From Muricomes sp049840515 (GTDB lineage Bacteria; Bacillota; Clostridia; Lachnospirales; Lachnospiraceae): a stretch of 64,000 nt of DNA. Within the stretch, counting starts at the first letter, position 1. The number at the start of each line of letters is the position of its first letter. Positions 16,168-26,276 of the stretch are shown one piece after another. Below the pieces are notes generated by a model. That model had not been told where the DNA came from and did no database searches. It saw only the letters and a program-made list of their open reading frames with translations. The stretch is from contig JASGKW010000009.1 of the NCBI GenBank assembly GCA_049840515.1, forward strand, positions 817,704 to 881,703, in the 5' to 3' direction. The position numbers and the translations under genes were made by a program.

Positions 16168-17529
16168 ATGGGTAAGAAGAATCATCCTCAATGGGGGTCC
16201 AGATTTGGGTACATAATGGTGGCAGCAGGAGCTGCGATTGGATTAGGAAACATATGGCGTTTTCCATACCTCGCATACGAAGGCGGCGGGGGCATATTTA
16301 TTTTTATTTATATTATATTGGCTATTATTATGGGACATCCGATGGTTGAAATGGAGTCGGCAATCGGGCGGTATGGAAGAGGAAATGTAGCTGCTGCTTT
16401 TGGTGCGGTAAAGAAAAAGTACAGCTTTATAGGCATTATTGCCATTGTTTGTACGGTACTAATTGATTTTTATTATGTAGTAGTAAGCGGTTGGGTTGTG
16501 AAATATGCTGGTGCCTATATTGTTGGGGCAGATTTTGGAACAGATACCACTCAATATTTCAATAATTTTATAACGGCGCCGGCTGAACCGATTGTATATA
16601 CTGCCATTGTTGTTGCAATTACGGCATTCCTGCTGTTTTTTGGCATTACCAACCTGGTAGAAAAGGTGACAAAAATCATTATGCCGATATTGTTTGTTCT
16701 CCTTGTCATCTGTGGAATCTGGGCTATATTTTCTACAGAAGGTGCAATGGAAGGCTTAAAATATTATTTATTGCCTGATTTCAGTAAGCTGAGTGTCAAG
16801 GTTTTTGCGAATGCCGCTACACAGATTTTATTCTCAGTTGGTATTGGGTGGGGAATTTTTATTACTTTGGGCGCAAGTCTCCCGAGAGAAAATAATATAA
16901 AGAAAGATGCAATGTGGATTACTCTTTGTGATACTTCTGTGGCACTTCTGGCAGGTTTTGTAATTATTCCCTCAGCGTTCGGCGCAGGGGTTGATGTTGC
17001 AAGCGGGCCGTCTCTGATTTTCGTAGTAATGACACAAATTTTTGGAAATCTCCCAGGCGGGCGTTTTATTGGCGTATGCTTCTTCCTGGCTCTTATTTTT
17101 GCGGTATTTTCTACTCTGTTTACCATTGTTGAGATTCCGGTAAAATGGGTGGAAGAAAGATTTAAATTAAAACATAAAGTGGCAACTATTGTTGTCGCAA
17201 TGATTATATTTATGGGAAGTATTTTTGTATCTCTTGGTTTTGGACTTTTAGATCATGTTAAACTTCCCTGGATTGATGCCAATGGACTGGCATCTTACAA
17301 TCTGTATGACTGGCTGGATACTTTGACGGCGTACATACTGCTGCCCCTGGGCTGTATTTTAACCTGCTTCTATGTGGTAAGAGTGTGGGGAACTGATAAA
17401 TATGAGAAGGAACTGACTGCTGACGGCAGAGACGGCAAGCTGTCAGGATTCCAGAAGATACTGGCAAGGATTGTCATTCCTGTATTAATGATTATTATCA
17501 TGTTGAATTGTCTTGGATTTATACATTAG
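16168..17529 (+). CDS. Neurotransmitter:sodium symporter (NSS) family transporter
   Basis: 453 residues with about 11-12 hydrophobic segments. The N-terminal segment WGSRFGYIMVAAGAAIGLGN, followed by IWRFPY, is the hallmark first helix of the LeuT-like NSS family, with the unwound GAAIGLGN that binds Na+ and substrate. These are Na+-driven importers of amino acids or related amines. The substrate is not readable. The nearest downstream genes encode both subunits of aconitase X, making an amino acid such as a hydroxyproline a reasonable guess. Start ATG 16168 follows GGAG. A hairpin array, not a classical terminator, separates it from the next gene. Confidence 0.9.
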   Translation: MGKKNHPQWGSRFGYIMVAAGAAIGLGNIWRFPYLAYEGGGGIFIFIYIILAIIMGHPMVEMESAIGRYGRGNVAAAFGAVKKKYSFIGIIAIVCTVLIDFYYVVVSGWVVKYAGAYIVGADFGTDTTQYFNNFITAPAEPIVYTAIVVAITAFLLFFGITNLVEKVTKIIMPILFVLLVICGIWAIFSTEGAMEGLKYYLLPDFSKLSVKVFANAATQILFSVGIGWGIFITLGASLPRENNIKKDAMWITLCDTSVALLAGFVIIPSAFGAGVDVASGPSLIFVVMTQIFGNLPGGRFIGVCFFLALIFAVFSTLFTIVEIPVKWVEERFKLKHKVATIVVAMIIFMGSIFVSLGFGLLDHVKLPWIDANGLASYNLYDWLDTLTAYILLPLGCILTCFYVVRVWGTDKYEKELTADGRDGKLSGFQKILARIVIPVLMIIIMLNCLGFIH

Positions 17530-17544
17530 ATAGGGTAAAATAAT

Positions 17545-17635
17545 CTTAGTGAACGCAGTAGTTCAGCAAGGTATACCTTATTGAACATTAGCAATTCAAT
17601 AAGTATACCTTCTTGAACATTAGAAGTTCAAGAAG
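17545..17635. repeat. Array of three 27-nt hairpin repeats, 32-bp period
   Basis: Units start at 17545, 17577 and 17609. Each has a 10-base left arm like CTTATTGAAC, a 6-7 base loop and the complementary right arm like GTTCAATAAG, separated by 5-6 base spacers (GTATAC, TATAC). In unit 3 both arms change together (CTTCTTGAAC / GTTCAAGAAG), keeping the pairing. The same family occurs at 62105-62323. Confidence 0.9.
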
Positions 17636-17672
17636 TATGTTTTAGTGACCAGCACAGAAAAGGAGGGCACTT

Positions 17673-18929
17673 ATGAGACTTTCAGATGAAGAACAGCGCA
17701 TGTTGCATGGAGACATGGGCAAAGGTGTTCAGCAGGCGATGGAGATTCTCGTCAAGATGGGGGAATTGTTTGGAGCAAGACGATTTTTGAAGGTTAAGAA
17801 CGCTCATATTGACGCTGCCGCCTATACAACTATATGGGACGCGGGGACAGAATTTATAGAGTATCTGTTAAATAATGGAGCCAGAGTCTCAGTTCCCACC
17901 ACGATTAATCCGGTATCCAGAGATATTGCTAATTGGGAAAAGGTAGGCACTACAAAAGGGTTTGCAGAAAAAAGCAGGCGGCTTGAGGATGCTTATCTGA
18001 AGCTTGGAGTAATTCCCACGTGGACGTGTGCCCCTTATCAGTGCACCAATGTGCCTGGATTCGGGGAAGTTGTAAGTTGGTCTGAGTCCAATGCAGTGAA
18101 TTATGTCAACTCGGTAATTGGCGCAAGAGCTGAAAGGCTCCCCGACCTTGTGGATGTGTGCTGTGCTATAGTTGGACGAGTTCCTGAATATGGATTATAC
18201 ATTGACGAAAACAGGGCAGGAGATGTGCTGTTTGAGCTGGAAGGCTTTGATGAAAAATGGTTTCAGGACAGTGTGGACTATGCCATTCTTGGATATTTAG
18301 TTGGAGAAACTGTGGTAAATAAGGTTCCGGTTATTAAGGGACTTCCGGGGCGCACAATGCCGGATGATTTGAAATCCTTGTCCGCAGCGGCAGCGTCCGG
18401 CGGCGCCGTAGCCTTATTCCATGTGGTGGGAATTACCCCGGAAGCGCCAGATTTGGAAACTGCATTCCAGGGAAAAACAGATTACAAAGTTGTAAAAATT
18501 ACACCAAAAGAGATGTGCGATATGGAAGCGCGGCTGAATACAGCAAAGTCAGACACGGTAGATATGGTTCTGATTGGATGTCCTCATCTCTCGTTTCCGG
18601 AAATAAGGGAAGTGGCAGAATTAATAGCGGGCAGACAGATAGCAGAGAATACTAAATTCTGGATACAGACCAACCAGACGGTATATGATTTGGCTGAAAG
18701 AGCCGGAGTGGCACAGCTTATAGAAGAGACAGGGGCTGTGATTCTGAAGGATACATGTCTGATGGAGATGGAATGTGATGGCGTGTGGGAGGGGCAGCAT
18801 TTTGTGACAAACTCAGGAAAAGCAGCACAATATGCGCCATCCATTGCAAGTGTCAGCATCACAATGGCTGACATAAATGGCTGTGTGGAAGCAGCGCTGA
18901 CAGGGAAGAAACCAGAAAGGGGGCTGTAG
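17673..18929 (+). CDS. Aconitase X large (catalytic) subunit; probable cis-3-hydroxy-L-proline dehydratase
   Basis: 418 residues of the aconitase X family, recognised by the opening LSDEEQRMLHGDMGKGVQQAMEILV and by the CAPYQCTNVPGFGEVVSWSESNAV segment with likely iron-sulfur or metal ligands. The family includes archaeal phosphomevalonate dehydratase and bacterial cis-3-hydroxy-L-proline dehydratase; in bacteria with a separate small subunit the latter is the better match. The small subunit starts three bases after the stop (18933), so the pair is translationally coupled. The NSS symporter upstream could supply the substrate. Ribosome site AAGGAGG precedes the ATG. No other hydroxyproline genes are visible nearby. 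Confidence 0.85.
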   Translation: MRLSDEEQRMLHGDMGKGVQQAMEILVKMGELFGARRFLKVKNAHIDAAAYTTIWDAGTEFIEYLLNNGARVSVPTTINPVSRDIANWEKVGTTKGFAEKSRRLEDAYLKLGVIPTWTCAPYQCTNVPGFGEVVSWSESNAVNYVNSVIGARAERLPDLVDVCCAIVGRVPEYGLYIDENRAGDVLFELEGFDEKWFQDSVDYAILGYLVGETVVNKVPVIKGLPGRTMPDDLKSLSAAAASGGAVALFHVVGITPEAPDLETAFQGKTDYKVVKITPKEMCDMEARLNTAKSDTVDMVLIGCPHLSFPEIREVAELIAGRQIAENTKFWIQTNQTVYDLAERAGVAQLIEETGAVILKDTCLMEMECDGVWEGQHFVTNSGKAAQYAPSIASVSITMADINGCVEAALTGKKPERGL

Positions 18930-18932
18930 CAA

Positions 18933-19355
18933 ATGACAGTTATAAAAAATGTTAAAGTATTGCTGGAGGGAAACCCAAAAGCAGAAGCTCTTGTTTCAAA
19001 CAAACCTTTAAGTTTCTGGGGCGGTGTGGATACTGTCACAGGGCGGATTCTGGATGTTCACCATGATTTATATGGGGAGGTGGTGACAGGTAAGGTTTTG
19101 TGCATCCCTTTTGACAGGGGCTCTTGTTCTGGTTCTGGTGTTCTGATAGAAATGGTAAAGCGGGGAACTGCCCCGGCTGCTATATTATGTCTGGAGGCGG
19201 AGCCGGTGCTGGCTCTGGGACCTCTGATCGGCGAAAAGATGTATGGGCGCGGGATGGCGCTCCGCAATATTTCAGAGGAAGATTACAAAAAGCTTACGAC
19301 AGGGGATTTGTTGATTTTTCAAGATGACAATATTATTATTGAGAAAGTGGAGTAA
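18933..19355 (+). CDS. Aconitase X swivel-domain (small) subunit, DUF126
   Basis: 140 residues forming the swivel domain that completes the aconitase X active site. The family motif is present as FDRGSCSGSGVLIEM, whose Ser residues contribute to catalysis in the characterised dehydratases, followed by GTAPAAILCLEAEPVLALG. It starts with ATG at 18933 right after the large subunit. As in other two-subunit members, neither part alone is expected to be active. Confidence 0.88.
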   Translation: MTVIKNVKVLLEGNPKAEALVSNKPLSFWGGVDTVTGRILDVHHDLYGEVVTGKVLCIPFDRGSCSGSGVLIEMVKRGTAPAAILCLEAEPVLALGPLIGEKMYGRGMALRNISEEDYKKLTTGDLLIFQDDNIIIEKVE

Positions 19356-19430
19356 GAAATTTGTTTCTATAGACATGATTTGAGCACTAAAAATGAGAAT
19401 GAGGGGAAGCTGCAAGCCGCAGTTTCCCCT

Positions 19431-22020
19431 CTATGTAGTTGAGAAATCTTTTAATTGTTCAATTTCTTCCCCTGATATTGGCTTGCTGAAATAGTAGCCC
19501 TGAATAAAATCACAGTCAAATTCTTTCAATCTGTCATGCTGCCACTTTTCCTCCACACCTTCTACTGCGATTTTTAATCCCAGGCAGTGAGCCAGCCGTA
19601 TGACATTTTCAATAAATGCATCTTTTCCGTCTATAAGAAAGATATCCACAAAAGATTTATCAATCTTTATTTTTGTTACCGGTATATAGGTAAGATAATT
19701 TATAGAAGAGTAGCCTGTGCCAAAATCATCCAGTGCAAGCCGTACCCCGATAGAAAGGAAATCATCAAATAACTTCATAGCTTTTTCATTATTGTTAATG
19801 AAGATACTTTCTGTAATTTCAATTTCTATTAACTCTGCGGAGATGTGGTGTTCATCCAGCAGGTTCTTTAAATAGCGGACATAGCCTTTATCCTTTATCT
19901 GCTTGCTTGAAAAGTTGATTGCTACAGGGTGCAGTTCGACGCCATGACTTCTCCACAACGCCATCTGTTCCACTGTTTTCCTTGTGACGATGCGGCCCAA
20001 AGCTAATATCGAGTTCTGTTTCCTCCGCTATTGAAATAAACTGGGCGGGAGAAATTGAGTGGTTCTTTAACCGAAGCAGCGCCTCATAACTTGCTATTGC
20101 GCCTGTCACAGCATCAACCTGGGGCTGGTATAAAACATAGAATCCATCATGCTGGCAGGCTTCACTGAGCAGATTTTTAATTCTTTTGCGGTTAATCATT
20201 TCATCTTTCATGCCGGAGTTGTAGTAAAGACATTCATTTTTGCCGGATTTTTTGGCTGTATACATTGCAAAATCAGCATTTGAAATAATATCACTGGCTT
20301 CTGTCAGGTCTCCCCGAAAATAGGCGACCCCCATGCTGGCTTTGACGTACTGTTCTTTTTCTTCAAAGAAGATGGGAGCTCTGAAAATCTTCTTTATCTG
20401 AAACATCAATTTACTGTCAGGGCCTGTATCTACAGACCTGACGATTAGAAGAAATTCATCTCCGCCTAATCTTGACGCGTAGAAGCGGAAATCGTGCATA
20501 AGTTTCAGAAGGCGTTTGGATATACCTTTTAATACGGCATCGCCGCAGGTGTGTCCGTAGGAATCATTGATTTCCTTGAAATCATCAATGTCTACAATGA
20601 TGACAGTACAGTGCTCGTTGGCTGTAATCAGTGTATTTAACATTTCCATGGCAGCGCGCCGGTTCGGAAGCTCTGTGAGATAGTCATGCTCTGCCTGATA
20701 ACGGATAAACTCTTCTTTTGTTTCCAGATATTTTGTATATTCCTGGTTTGCTTCGTACTGCTGTTTCAGCTTTTCTTCTGCGATGACTAATTTACTGTGT
20801 GTCTCCTGTAATTTGTCGTGGGATGTCTGCAATTCCATCGTGAGCCGGCGGCGTTTTAAGTTGTCGATGGACGTAATGAATAGTATAGACACAGTAATTA
20901 AGACAAATAAAAATATGCCGATTACTATTTTTCTGTATTTCTCAAAAAGAGTTTGCCCTTTATTAACAACAACGGAACCTGGCGGGATGAGAGCGGCATC
21001 AATATGATGTTTTTTCAGAACCTGATAATCAAAGTAATACTGACTTTCACCTTTTGTCACGACAGGGATATCCGCGGGACTTGTTCCGCTTAGAATTTGA
21101 AGAACCATGGATGCAGCCTTGCGTCCTGATTTTTCATAGGAAACCATTTTGCCCCCGATGAGTCCCTCGCTCACTCCTATGGGAGAAGAAACCCGGTATA
21201 CAGGCACTTTTGTGTGTGAGACAATATACTGGACGCTTTCGGGTATTGTGTATTGATTTCCATCTGCATCCTGAAAACGGCTCATATATATAAGGATGCT
21301 GTCTTCGGATATGTGGGAGAGCTTTTCACCAAATTGCTGCAAAGTATATTTTGATGAGCTGATTCCTTCAAACTGATAATTAGGATATTTGCTTTTCATA
21401 GAGGAGAATTGCTTTTCATCCCCCTGGCCTGACAGAGCATTATCATAGATTGCAACTATTTTTTGAGCGTCGGGCTGGAAACGGATAGCGATATCAATGG
21501 TGTCTTTGAGATATAGTTCTTCCACCGCTCCGGTAATGTATGGATTTTCGCCGGCTTTTATGGCATCTTCTATATTATTGATACAGAAAAACACCATAGG
21601 TATGCCGGGAAATAGTTTATATTGGTAAGTCTGTCCAAATTGCAGTGCGGCATCGTCGCCCAGCAGTATGGCATCATATTTGTGAGTATGCCTGAGTTTG
21701 TATCGGAGATGTTGATAAAATAAATCTTCATTCTCTTTCTGGTCAAATCTTTTGGTATCCATATACTCAATATCAAGCTGAATGTTGCTGCCCGCAAAAC
21801 CCTCTTTGATTCCTTTTTTTTGCGGTTCTATAGTCTCAAAACTTTCGCTGTAGGAGCTGATAAAAAGTACATGTTTCACAGGAGAATAGTCTTTGTGGAT
21901 AAGAGGACTGTTCTCTCTGTAAAAGAAAAGGTAATAAATTGATGCAAAAAGGGTTAATATTAAAATTATAATTATGCCCACACGTTTTTGCCGTAGTAGA
22001 TTTTTTTCATCTTTTGTCAT
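19431..22020 (-). CDS. Sensor GGDEF-EAL protein with ABC-type binding domain; frame broken near 20010
   Basis: About 860 residues if rejoined. Order: N-terminal membrane segment (residues ~13-33), an extracytoplasmic domain of ~290 residues resembling ABC substrate-binding proteins (HVLFISSYSESFETIEPQKKG), a second membrane segment (~365-385), a coiled coil, a GGDEF domain with RLGGDEF intact, and an EAL domain with YEALLRL, DDFGTGYSS, EGVE and QGYYFSKP. The upstream frame runs past the break; removing one base around 20008-20011 joins EETEL to LGRIVTRKTVEQMALWRSHG. Both c-di-GMP activities look possible. The external domain suggests a small-molecule signal, not identified. It is convergent with the aconitase X genes. 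Confidence 0.86.
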
Positions 22021-22119
22021 GTAAGGAAACTCCTGAGGGTTTTTAGTAAACTGATAGTAAGATTATATCATAAACTCATGATATGGAAAAGACTTCACCA
22101 GTTATTTGTGGTAAGATAA

Positions 22120-22226
22120 GGTTACAGTTCAGCCAACTCAAGCTGTATGGCTGAACTGTAACAAGATAAGAGTGCGGTTTGGCTGTGTACAGATATTCAG
22201 ATATGGCTGAACTGTAATGAGATAAG
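22120..22226. repeat. Hairpin and direct-repeat cluster before the glycosylase gene
   Basis: A perfect 14-bp stem (GTTACAGTTCAGCC at 22121-22134 with GGCTGAACTGTAAC at 22149-22162) is followed by a second copy of its right arm. 22146-22170 and 22202-22226 match at 23 of 25 bases, both ending GATAAG. A third GATAAG precedes the first arm. Confidence 0.8.
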
Positions 22227-22244
22227 CTGCAGGGAGGATTTTAA

Positions 22245-22874
22245 ATGGGAAAGCTAACCAGAGAATTTTATAATAAAGATTCATTGATTGTCGCCAGAGA
22301 ACTTTTGGGAAAGGTGCTTGTGCATGAGGTGAACGGACAGAGACTGGCCGCCAGAATTGTGGAAACGGAGGCCTACAGAGGAGTGGAGGATAAGGCCGCC
22401 CACTCTTATGGGGGCAGAAGAACACCCAGGGTGGAAGTGATGTACGGCGGGCCGGGAGTTTCTTATGTGTATTTTATTTATGGTATGTACTATTGCTTTA
22501 ATGTGGTGACACACGAAGAGGGAGTTCCGCAGGCTGTGCTGATAAGAGCCTTAGAGCCGGTATCAGGAATTGAGCTTATGGCTCAGAACAGATATAAGAA
22601 GCCCCATGAGAAGTTGACCAAAAGTCAGATTACCGGGCTGACCAGCGGGCCGGGCAAATTATGCGGGGCACTTTTGATTGATAAAACGCTCAATGGAGAG
22701 GATTTGTGTGGAAACAGGTTATATATAGAAAGCGGGCAGGAAGAAAATTTTACAGTGGTGTCGTCTAAGAGGGTGGGGATTCCCAACACGGGAGAAGCGA
22801 AGGATTATCTGTGGAGATTTTATATAGAAGATAATAAATATGTATCAGTGAGAGATAAGAAGATTATCCATTAA
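22245..22874 (+). CDS. DNA-3-methyladenine glycosylase (AAG/MPG family)
   Basis: 209 residues, the usual length. The start has GGAGG upstream. Family motifs: ARELLGKVLVHEVNG, the catalytic Glu in RIVETEAYRG, DKAAHSYGGRRTPR, and YVYFIYGMYYCFNVV containing the base-flipping Tyr region. Near the end, GPGKLCGAL and RVGIPNTGEAKD complete the fold. It removes alkylated and deaminated purines (3-methyladenine, hypoxanthine) from DNA as the first step of base excision repair. It stands alone, with a repeat cluster in its leader and a strong terminator after it. Confidence 0.93.
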   Translation: MGKLTREFYNKDSLIVARELLGKVLVHEVNGQRLAARIVETEAYRGVEDKAAHSYGGRRTPRVEVMYGGPGVSYVYFIYGMYYCFNVVTHEEGVPQAVLIRALEPVSGIELMAQNRYKKPHEKLTKSQITGLTSGPGKLCGALLIDKTLNGEDLCGNRLYIESGQEENFTVVSSKRVGIPNTGEAKDYLWRFYIEDNKYVSVRDKKIIH

Positions 22875-22877
22875 AAA

Positions 22878-22923
22878 CAGGACGGAAGATGAGGCAAAAT
22901 GCACATCTTCCGTCCTGCTTTTT
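22878..22923 (+). terminator. Terminator after the glycosylase gene
   Basis: 14-bp perfect stem CAGGACGGAAGATG / CATCTTCCGTCCTG followed by CTTTTT. Confidence 0.88.
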
Positions 22924-22992
22924 AATGGCGTTCCACATTTTTTAAATCATAGTGGAAAGGCAGAACGACTGTGGATATATTTTTATGTTTAC

Positions 22993-24770
22993 TTAGTTGT
23001 GGCTGATAAAGTACGTAGTCTGATTGTGGAGAATGTTATCGTACCAGTGGTCAATGACAAATTTAACGATAATTACTGAGATATTTTCTCCGTGTTTCAA
23101 GGCTTTCTCTCTGGCCCAAAGATATTCATCCATAGGTTTGATGATATCACGGTAAGGCGTCTCAATGATTCTCAATTTACATGGGATTTTAATTTCCTCC
23201 CACTGTTTCCTCAAAGCCTCTGCATGCTCCGGATGGCGGCATACATGGAGGGCGCTGATATCATTGGAAATAGAGTTTGCATAATTGATAGCCTTCAAAA
23301 GGGGCTTATTCACATCGTGAACCAGTATAATACACTGGGTGGATGATACCTTATCATATGGATGAAATACTTCCATCTTTAATTGCTCTGATACGAATGT
23401 ATAGTGCTTGTTAATAAAGTACATCAGAAGCATAATGGCAGGTATGGCAATACTTAACAGCCATGCTCCGTCTGTAAACTTTGTGGAGAAAACAATGATA
23501 GATACTACCAGTGTTACGATTGCTCCGACTCCATTAATCCAGCATTTATACTGCCAGCCTTTTTCTTTTATTTTCCGCCATTTCAGGAACATACTGAACT
23601 GGGCTACAGTGAAAGATATAAATACACCTACAGAATACAGCGGAACCATTTTATGAGTGTCACTTCTAAATCCCACAATCAGCAGGGAAGAAACAATATA
23701 AATGAATACGATTCCGTTGGAAAAGCTCAGTTTTGTTCCCCTTGAAGAAAATTGTCTCGGCACATAACCGTCATGAGCCAGTATATACATCAGCTGCGGC
23801 AGGCCATTGTAGGCAGTATTAGCAGCAAGAATCAAAATCAGGGAAGTAAATACCTGAATGACATAAAACATAAATGTATGTCCAAATACTGCGGATGATA
23901 ACTGGGACAATACGGTATGTCCGGGTACAATACCAACTTTCAGATTGACTGCAAGGAGAGAAATTCCCCCAAAAATAAATATAATAATTCCGGCCAGTGT
24001 ACACAAAATCAGTTTTGCGTTGCGTGTCGCGGGCTTTTTAAAGCTTGGAACGGAGTCACTTACCGCCTCGATACCTGACATTGCAGAACAGCCGGAGGAG
24101 AAAGCTTTCAGTAAGAACAGTACTCCGATTCCCTGCAGTGTCTCTTTGGGAAAGATTCCCGCCTGATACTGGATGGGCTGAAGATTCCCTGTAAACAGTT
24201 TGAAGAAGCCGACGATAATCAGTGACGCCATGGAAAAAATAAAAATATAAGTGGGCAGTCCGAAAATCTTGGAGGCTTCCCTTACCCCCCTGAGATTAAT
24301 CAGTGTGATGAGGAACACGCACACAAGAGAAATCAGCACCTTGTGGTCGTGGAAAGCAGGAAATGCTGACACAAGGGCGGCCGTTGAGGAAGAGATACTA
24401 ACTGCAACGGTCATAATATAATCAATTACTAAAGATGCGGCTGTCAGCAATGCAGCTTTGTCGCCGATATTTTCTTTTGCTACTGCATATGCCCCGCCAC
24501 CCTGAGGATAGTGATCTATAATCTGGGAATATGAAAATACTAAAATGAGAAGCAAAAGTAAAATGGGTATTACAACGTAAGGAACAAAATGGAACGCAGC
24601 AACGCTGGCAAAAGGTATCAGGACCAGCAGAATCTCTTCAATCGCGTAAGCGACAGAAGATACGGCATCACTGGCCAGTATAGCAGAAGCCCCCACAGCT
24701 TCGATAACTTTTCATGCGCAAGTTCATTGTTCTTTAATGGCTTGTCTAATAAGACATTCTTGATATTCAC
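22993..24770 (-). CDS. KimA-like potassium importer (APC superfamily); frame broken near 24692
   Basis: About 590 residues. The body (ASAILASDAVSSVAYAIEEILL ... YPQGGGAYAVAKENIG) matches the KimA/YdaO K+ importer type: about 12 membrane segments followed by a ~150-residue cytoplasmic C-terminal domain (IILVHDVNKPLLKAINYA). The frame from the body stops at a GTG at 24696, but the family has ~25 more residues before it. They are present in another frame (VNIKNVLLDKPLKNNELAHEKLSKLWG) from GTG 24770, preceded by GGAGG. A C5 run at 24690-24694, needing one more C, accounts for the shift. In Bacillus this importer is controlled by c-di-AMP; no c-di-AMP riboswitch was recognised in the ~75-base leader here. 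Confidence 0.82.
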
Positions 24771-24852
24771 CTTAAAACCTCCAAAACCTTTATTCAATTT
24801 TTTGTTGTGGCCCAGCCTTTAGCTGAACCTCATATTTTTGGTTTAGCAACTT

Positions 24853-24881
24853 AGTATAGGCGTTTAAAATAAGTTTGTCAA
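24853..24881 (-). promoter_or_regulatory. Consensus promoter of the kimA-like gene
   Basis: On the minus strand: TTGACA, 17-base spacer, TATACT, 82 bases before the GTG start. The leader can form an 8-bp stem (GGTTCAGC with GCTGGGCC, two G-U pairs) without a T tail. Confidence 0.75.
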
Positions 24882-24959
24882 TACGAATTGAACTATATTT
24901 TTTTAGTATAATAATCCTTAGCATTTTATAAATAATGCTGGAAATGGAGACAAGCATAA

Positions 24960-26201
24960 ATGAAAACATTTGAACAGCTTTACCGGGAAATTTTGAATCA
25001 TAAAATCTCTTTGGAAGACCCACTGCCCCCGGAATATCATCCCTATCATTTAGATTGTCTGCTGCATCCTCAAAATTATGCATCTGTTATTTTTAATGAA
25101 CCTTGTGAGGAGTGTGAATATGAGCGTGCATGCCAGAATAGTTGTATTTTTGATGCCATTGAAGACGGGGAGGATGGGAGCTTGCGCATTAATCCTGATT
25201 TGTGCACAGGGTGCGCTGCCTGTGTAGATGCATGCAAAGCCGAGAAGATTACAGCCAGCAAGGATGTGCTCCCGGCAATGAAGGCCGTGAGGGAGGCAGA
25301 AGGACCTGTGTATATGATGGTCGCCCCTGCATTTCTGGGCCAGTTTACCAGAGATGTAACACCCGGAAAGCTGCGCACGGCATTTCAGGCTCTTGGCTTT
25401 ACCGGGATGCTTGAGGTTGCGCTGATGGCCGATATACTGACATTGAAAGAGGCGCTGGAGTTTGACAAGCATGTGCTGGAAGTAGGAGATTATCAGCTTA
25501 CAAGCTGCTGCTGTCCGGTGTGGATTGCTATGATACGCAAGATATACCATGAGTTGATGCCGCATGTCCCGGGAGCGGTTTCTCCCATGGTTGCCTGCGG
25601 CCGCATGATAAAGCTCCTCCACCCGGACGCTGTTACGGTATTTGCGGGGCCTTGTATGGCGAAGAAAAGTGAGGCGAGGGAGCCTGATATTGCCGGGGCG
25701 GTAGATTATGTGCTTACCTTTCAGGAAGTGAAGGATATCTTTGAGGCCGCTGATATCAGGCCGGAGGAGATGACAGACAATGAAAAAGAGCATTCTTCAA
25801 GGGCAGGGCGGATTTATGCCCGCACGGGGGGAGTGAGTGAGGCCGTCAGTGAGACTACATTGCAATTGCGGCCTGACAGAAAAATAAAAGTTCAGCCAGA
25901 ACAGGCAGATGGGATTCCTGCCTGCCGTGAAATGGTAAAACGGATACAAAATGGGGAAACACAAGCCAACTTTTTTGAGGGTATGGGATGCCGCGGGGGC
26001 TGTGTAGGCGGCCCTAAAGCCATCGCAGACAGGGAAGAGGGGCGCCGGTGTGTAGATGAATATGGGGATAGCGCGGCATTTTCCACTCCCCTTGAAAATC
26101 CTTATGTGATGAAACTGCTGGAAGAGTCCGGATTTGATAAAATCGAGGATTTTATTGAAAAAAGTGATTTTCTGGTCCGGGATTTTTCGGCTCATGTCTG
26201 A
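24960..26201 (+). CDS. Short monomeric [FeFe]-hydrogenase-like protein
   Basis: 413 residues. An N-terminal ferredoxin-like part has two cysteine clusters (CEECEYERACQNSC near residue 48 and CTGCAACVDAC near residue 83), enough for two [4Fe-4S] centres. It is followed by the H-cluster domain with all three signatures in variant form: L1 TSCCCPVW, L2 FAGPCMAKKSEA, L3 EGMGCRGGCVGGP. The four cysteines that hold the H-cluster are therefore present. It lacks the N-terminal modules of bifurcating or CpI-type enzymes and the PAS domain of typical sensory ones, so it fits the small, poorly characterised groups. No maturase genes (hydE, hydF, hydG) are in the window. It may produce or sense H2. Confidence 0.85.
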   Translation: MKTFEQLYREILNHKISLEDPLPPEYHPYHLDCLLHPQNYASVIFNEPCEECEYERACQNSCIFDAIEDGEDGSLRINPDLCTGCAACVDACKAEKITASKDVLPAMKAVREAEGPVYMMVAPAFLGQFTRDVTPGKLRTAFQALGFTGMLEVALMADILTLKEALEFDKHVLEVGDYQLTSCCCPVWIAMIRKIYHELMPHVPGAVSPMVACGRMIKLLHPDAVTVFAGPCMAKKSEAREPDIAGAVDYVLTFQEVKDIFEAADIRPEEMTDNEKEHSSRAGRIYARTGGVSEAVSETTLQLRPDRKIKVQPEQADGIPACREMVKRIQNGETQANFFEGMGCRGGCVGGPKAIADREEGRRCVDEYGDSAAFSTPLENPYVMKLLEESGFDKIEDFIEKSDFLVRDFSAHV

Positions 26202-26276
26202 TATCTGTAAAGGAATGATTTTTTTGGTTTCTCATATACTTATGTAACAGGTGATATCATGAGATAGGGAGAATGT

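Noticed and set aside
24771..24850. c-di-AMP (ydaO-type) riboswitch before the kimA-like gene
   Set aside because: The leader is only ~75 bases and lacks the conserved ydaO sequence blocks.
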